From the NCBI GenBank assembly GCA_900556575.1, contig USPO01000042.1, positions 1-9,595 of the forward strand: DNA of 9,595 bases, given 5' to 3'. The DNA is from an uncultured Eubacteriales bacterium (GTDB lineage: Bacteria > Bacillota > Clostridia > UBA1381). The position numbers and the translations under genes are program-made. Under the pieces are notes generated by a model. The model had not been told where the DNA came from, did not search any database, and saw only the letters and a program-made list of their open reading frames with translations. This document shows, piece after piece, positions 6,775 through 9,595 of this stretch (position 1 is the first letter of the stretch; each line of letters begins with the position of its first letter).

Positions 6775-7326
6775 TTATTTCAAAGCATTGCCGTCTTTAT
6801 CAAACAACGGAAGCTTTTCAAGGAAAAATATATCATCTCTGTTCGCCGCATCGCCTTCTGCCAATACCGCACACTTTCCGACTATCTTCGCACCTGCCGC
6901 ATTCGCAAGCTTTTCAATCGCAATCAATGAACCGCCCGTACTTATTACATCATCAGCAATAAGCACACGCTTTCCTTTTAATACATCAACATCATTGCTT
7001 CCGATACACAAGCTCTGCTCACCGGCTGTTGTGATTGAGTCTGACTCTGTTGAAATTATATCCTTCATATACAGCTTTGGCTTCTTTCTCGCAACAATAT
7101 ACGGCTTTTTTGCCTGTCTTGCCATCTCATATGCAAGCGGTATTCCCTTACATTCTGCTGTTAATATGACATCATATTCCGGTGCTTTTTTTAACAGCTC
7201 TGCCGCCGCAGCCTCTGTAATCTCCGTATCATTAAACATAATAAACGCTGCAATCTGAAGATTTTCATTTATCGGAAACATCTCTAAATTACGTTCTATT
7301 CCTGCTATCTTCATTGTATAGTACAT
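6775..7326 (-). CDS. Purine-type phosphoribosyltransferase (adenine/xanthine PRTase-like)
   Basis: A 183-residue cytoplasmic type I phosphoribosyltransferase, a family that joins a nucleobase to PRPP in salvage. The PRPP-binding motif VLIADDVISTGGSL is at residues 121-134, with the acidic pair Asp125-Asp126. The segment TAECKGIPLAYEMAR, followed by VARKKPK (about 56-84), resembles the first PRPP loop and base-side region of adenine and xanthine phosphoribosyltransferases. Length fits that group. The ATG at 7326 is preceded by GAGGAG at suitable spacing; this site lies inside the last codons of the upstream galactanase, whose stop is only 2 nt before the start, so translation is probably coupled. 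It is the last gene of its operon, followed by a terminator. The exact substrate cannot be told from sequence, so no symbol is given; a regulatory PRTase is possible. Confidence 0.88.
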   Translation of the reverse strand: MYYTMKIAGIERNLEMFPINENLQIAAFIMFNDTEITEAAAAELLKKAPEYDVILTAECKGIPLAYEMARQAKKPYIVARKKPKLYMKDIISTESDSITTAGEQSLCIGSNDVDVLKGKRVLIADDVISTGGSLIAIEKLANAAGAKIVGKCAVLAEGDAANRDDIFFLEKLPLFDKDGNALK

Positions 7327-7328
7327 TT

Positions 7329-8765
7329 TTATTTGCTCCTCACATATAAATTATTTTCTGCATCTCTTATATCTGCCTCTTTGATTTTTACATCCGTTAA
7401 TCTGCCGTTCTCATCGTATTGAGGCTTTATCAAACCAACTGTATTTTTCTCTTTATCCTCACGGTAAGCATTGATTGACTTTATTGCTTTTCCGTTAAAG
7501 TCGAATAGAGTAGTGTTCTCTACAATATTCTTTTCAACTCCGTCATCACTTTCACGGTATGCCCATCCCGAAAGACTTCCTCCGTTTCCGTCATCAACAT
7601 GAATCATGAGAGGGTCCCAGTAAAGTACACCGAGGCAGCGGTTATCTTCTACCAAACGCAAACCCTCAAAAAGTGCGGTCATATATCCATAATGTCCCTC
7701 TTGTGTCGGTGGAAATACATCTTTGTAGGCATCTATATCAACAAGCTGTCCCGCACTTCCGTCCGAAATCGTATCATTCCAGTTATAGCCCGATTCCATT
7801 ATCATTATGTCTTTATCATACTTCTTCGTAATTTCATTGCAGAAGTCAACGCAGGTTTCAATTGTATTTTCCGACCATGCCGGATAATATGACGCACCTA
7901 TTACATCATATTTTGCACCTGCATTTTCAAGCTTATCAAGATACCATGTGAACTTATCCACCTTTGAACCGTCATCAAGATGAATTATCACTCTTGTATC
8001 AGCTGATACCTCCTTTACCGCCTCATATCCGGCATTGATAAACCGAGCAAGTGACTCCCAATCCTCCGGACATATTATGTCATTATCCGACTTATCTTCG
8101 CCGAAAACAAGTTCAAAGCGTTCACGGTTCATATTCGCCTTATATGTATTCGCAAAGGGGAAGAGAAGTCCTCCGCGTATTTCATTTCCCAAGGATACAT
8201 ACTCCGGAACGGTTCCCTGCTCTTTCAGCTTATTCATTATATCATAGGTATAATCATGGACTATCTTCTCAAGCTTATCAATTATTTCGGCTCTCTGCTC
8301 CGCCGTCATTTTATTAAGGAAATCCGCATTCCTGACATCATAGCCAAGCTCATCCTTAATCTGCTTTACCCATTCGGACGGAATAATCTGACGTGAACCG
8401 TTTGACCAGTAATCAGAATAATTAAAGGTAAACTGTATTTTCATTCCATGTTCTTTTGCACGCTTCGCAAGGCTCAGACAATCATTTTCATCCTGAAAAC
8501 CTGCCGGAAGATAATATACTCCATCTCCGTTTCCCTTTCCCGGAGTATTCGTCAGCCTTATTCTTGCCATATTCATTCCATTTTCCGACAAAATATCCAA
8601 TGCGTCACAATTGTTTCCGTCCGCATCATAATATTTTCCGCCGAGGGATTCAATATAGCTAAGCTCTGTTATATCTCCGCCTCTGTAAAATTCCTCAGCA
8701 TATGAATTAACTCCCAGGCACATTGCAGCAGCCGCTGCCAAAACCAATATTTTTCCCGCTTTCAT
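7329..8765 (-). CDS. Secreted GH53 arabinogalactan endo-beta-1,4-galactanase
   Basis: A 478-residue glycoside hydrolase of family 53, which cuts beta-1,4-galactan side chains of pectin outside the cell. The ATG at 8765 is chosen over an in-frame ATG at 8819 because GAGGAAAGG precedes it and it opens a classical signal peptide: Lys2 and Lys5, a hydrophobic core at 6-18, and likely cleavage after SYA (residue 23). Visible GH53 landmarks are YRGGDIT near the mature N-terminus, ARIRL at 67-71, FNYSDYW at 114-120, SLGNEI with the presumed acid/base Glu195, GASYYPAW at 290-297, and MIMESGYNW with the presumed nucleophile Glu324. The family's usual HYSD stretch reads NYSD here. There is no carbohydrate-binding, SLH or sortase domain, so the enzyme is probably released. 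It begins 4 nt after the upstream gene and ends 2 nt before the phosphoribosyltransferase. Family is confident; exact galactan specificity is inferred. Confidence 0.95.
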   Translation of the reverse strand: MKAGKILVLAAAAAMCLGVNSYAEEFYRGGDITELSYIESLGGKYYDADGNNCDALDILSENGMNMARIRLTNTPGKGNGDGVYYLPAGFQDENDCLSLAKRAKEHGMKIQFTFNYSDYWSNGSRQIIPSEWVKQIKDELGYDVRNADFLNKMTAEQRAEIIDKLEKIVHDYTYDIMNKLKEQGTVPEYVSLGNEIRGGLLFPFANTYKANMNRERFELVFGEDKSDNDIICPEDWESLARFINAGYEAVKEVSADTRVIIHLDDGSKVDKFTWYLDKLENAGAKYDVIGASYYPAWSENTIETCVDFCNEITKKYDKDIMIMESGYNWNDTISDGSAGQLVDIDAYKDVFPPTQEGHYGYMTALFEGLRLVEDNRCLGVLYWDPLMIHVDDGNGGSLSGWAYRESDDGVEKNIVENTTLFDFNGKAIKSINAYREDKEKNTVGLIKPQYDENGRLTDVKIKEADIRDAENNLYVRSK

Positions 8766-8769
8766 TACA

Positions 8770-9595
8770 TCAATCCTTTCCTCTTGCAAGATAATCCGTA
8801 CTGCATACCGCAAGCACATCTGTTATAAATTTATCTGACATATACCGGATTATATCCTCCGTATCATCGTTAATATCTATCATATATACGGTATCAAAAT
8901 TTTTCGCAAACAACGCATCGATATTCGGTGCCGAATCATCGGCTATAACCGCCAGCGCACGTCCGCTCTGTGCATCCGAATGGCTTACGGTAACGTCTGT
9001 ATCGATTTCCGTATCTGTACGCTCCGGCTCGCTGTAAATATCTTTCCTCGTGAAGTGATTTCCGGCTCTGTACATTAAAGTACCTTCATACGGATATTCC
9101 GTATCCCTAAAGCCAAAATCTCCGTAGTCAAAGGCCTCATAATCAAGCTGAGGCGCAAGCGCCTGATACACCGCATATACACCGTAAACATTCAGGGCAG
9201 GAGCGGTGCTGTAATACACATCATCCACATTTGCCGTAACCAATGCATCAGCTGCATCAAACAGCCTTATCGGACTGCCGTTCAGAAGAGTGCATACTCT
9301 GTTACGAACTTTCTTTACTCTGCCGTCATGTGTGAATTCCGGAAGCCTGTCCGCATATGTTTCATATGCCGGTGAAATCAGTGCAAGATGCATTGTATAG
9401 CGTTCATCGTCCGATACAGCATCAAGCTTTTCAATTCCTCTGTCTACATTTAATTCATTATATGGATCTTTTTTTGGCTCTCTTATACCGTAAGCTCCTA
9501 TATTTATACCATCTTTTAAATTAGTAATTTTAAAAGGTATAAGCTTTCTTTCATTTTTTAGAGTTACAGGAGCTGCAACAGTTTTTCTAAGAGAT
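8770..9595 (-). CDS. DHHW/AlgJ-like SGNH-fold protein with altered catalytic motif (5' end outside window)
   Basis: The frame stays open to the right edge (first whole codon at 9594), so the visible 274 residues lack the N-terminus; the in-frame ATG at 9393 has no Shine-Dalgarno and is internal. The layout matches DHHW-family proteins related to AlgJ/AlgX, which O-acetylate exported polysaccharides. An INIGAYG segment precedes LALISPAYETYADRLPEF and LFDAADAL. Then comes YYSTAPALNVYGVYAVYQAL, which aligns with the family's TDHHWT..GAY..Y block. The C-terminal ALAVIADDSAPNIDALFAKN and VYMIDIN...DVLAV correspond to the nucleophile strand and the end of the SGNH fold. The Asp-His-His-Trp quartet is replaced by Ala-Pro-Ala-Leu, while an Asp-Ser pair remains at the nucleophile site, so activity is doubtful. 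The stop is 4 nt before the galactanase start. The assignment rests on remembered family patterns and is moderately confident. Confidence 0.7.
   Translation of the reverse strand, partial: SLRKTVAAPVTLKNERKLIPFKITNLKDGINIGAYGIREPKKDPYNELNVDRGIEKLDAVSDDERYTMHLALISPAYETYADRLPEFTHDGRVKKVRNRVCTLLNGSPIRLFDAADALVTANVDDVYYSTAPALNVYGVYAVYQALAPQLDYEAFDYGDFGFRDTEYPYEGTLMYRAGNHFTRKDIYSEPERTDTEIDTDVTVSHSDAQSGRALAVIADDSAPNIDALFAKNFDTVYMIDINDDTEDIIRYMSDKFITDVLAVCSTDYLARGKD

Noticed and set aside
6788..7258. 156-codon plus-strand frame across the phosphoribosyltransferase
   Set aside because: The minus-strand frame has a clear PRPP motif and Shine-Dalgarno. The antisense frame is compositionally odd (Ser/Ala/Phe-rich) and lacks its own signals.
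8766..8819. Longer GH53 start at 8819
   Set aside because: It would overlap the upstream gene by about 50 bases and add 18 residues before an otherwise typical signal peptide. The ATG at 8765 has a good Shine-Dalgarno and leaves a 4-nt gap.

Overview
The window looks like a chromosomal segment of a low-to-moderate G+C Bacillota, most likely class Clostridia and possibly a gut Oscillospirales/Ruminococcus-type organism. This rests on the Firmicutes-style RpoB with a long acidic C-terminal tail, purine-rich Shine-Dalgarno sites, near-consensus sigma-A promoters, a DnaD-type replication protein and a secreted pectic galactanase. Species cannot be decided from the sequence.

Left third (1-3807, minus strand): most of rpoB, the RNA polymerase beta subunit, complete at its N-terminus and cut by the left edge near its C-terminus. 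It has its own perfect-consensus promoter and a leader of about 115 nt containing two stem-loops, so here it heads its own transcription unit and does not directly follow rplJ-rplL. Divergent from it (4012-5100, plus strand) is a DnaD-like protein with a winged-helix-like N-terminus, a Pro/Ser/Thr-rich linker and two tandem DnaD C-terminal domains. Its best promoter lies inside the rpoB leader, so the two promoters face each other and their transcripts would overlap at the 5' ends by about 50 nt. A strong bidirectional terminator (5112-5156) follows.

Middle (5160-6760, minus strand): a possible small degraded reading frame, then a monocistronic AAA_14/DUF4143 ATPase with a PD-(D/E)XK-like C-terminal motif. 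It is driven by a second perfect TTGACA-17-TATAAT promoter. Just upstream of its -35 lies a dense cluster of inverted repeats that can fold in two competing ways; part of it also works as the terminator of the next transcription unit.

Right third (6775-9595, minus strand): a tightly packed operon read right to left. Its first visible gene is a DHHW/AlgJ-like SGNH-fold protein, cut by the right edge, in which the DHHW catalytic quartet is replaced. Four bases later comes a secreted GH53 endo-beta-1,4-galactanase, and two bases after that a purine-type phosphoribosyltransferase. Together they suggest cell-envelope or exopolysaccharide functions combined with pectic galactan use, with a nucleotide-salvage enzyme translationally coupled at the end. 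No RNA genes, CRISPR arrays or complete insertion sequences were found, and no gene-free stretch exceeds about 205 bases.
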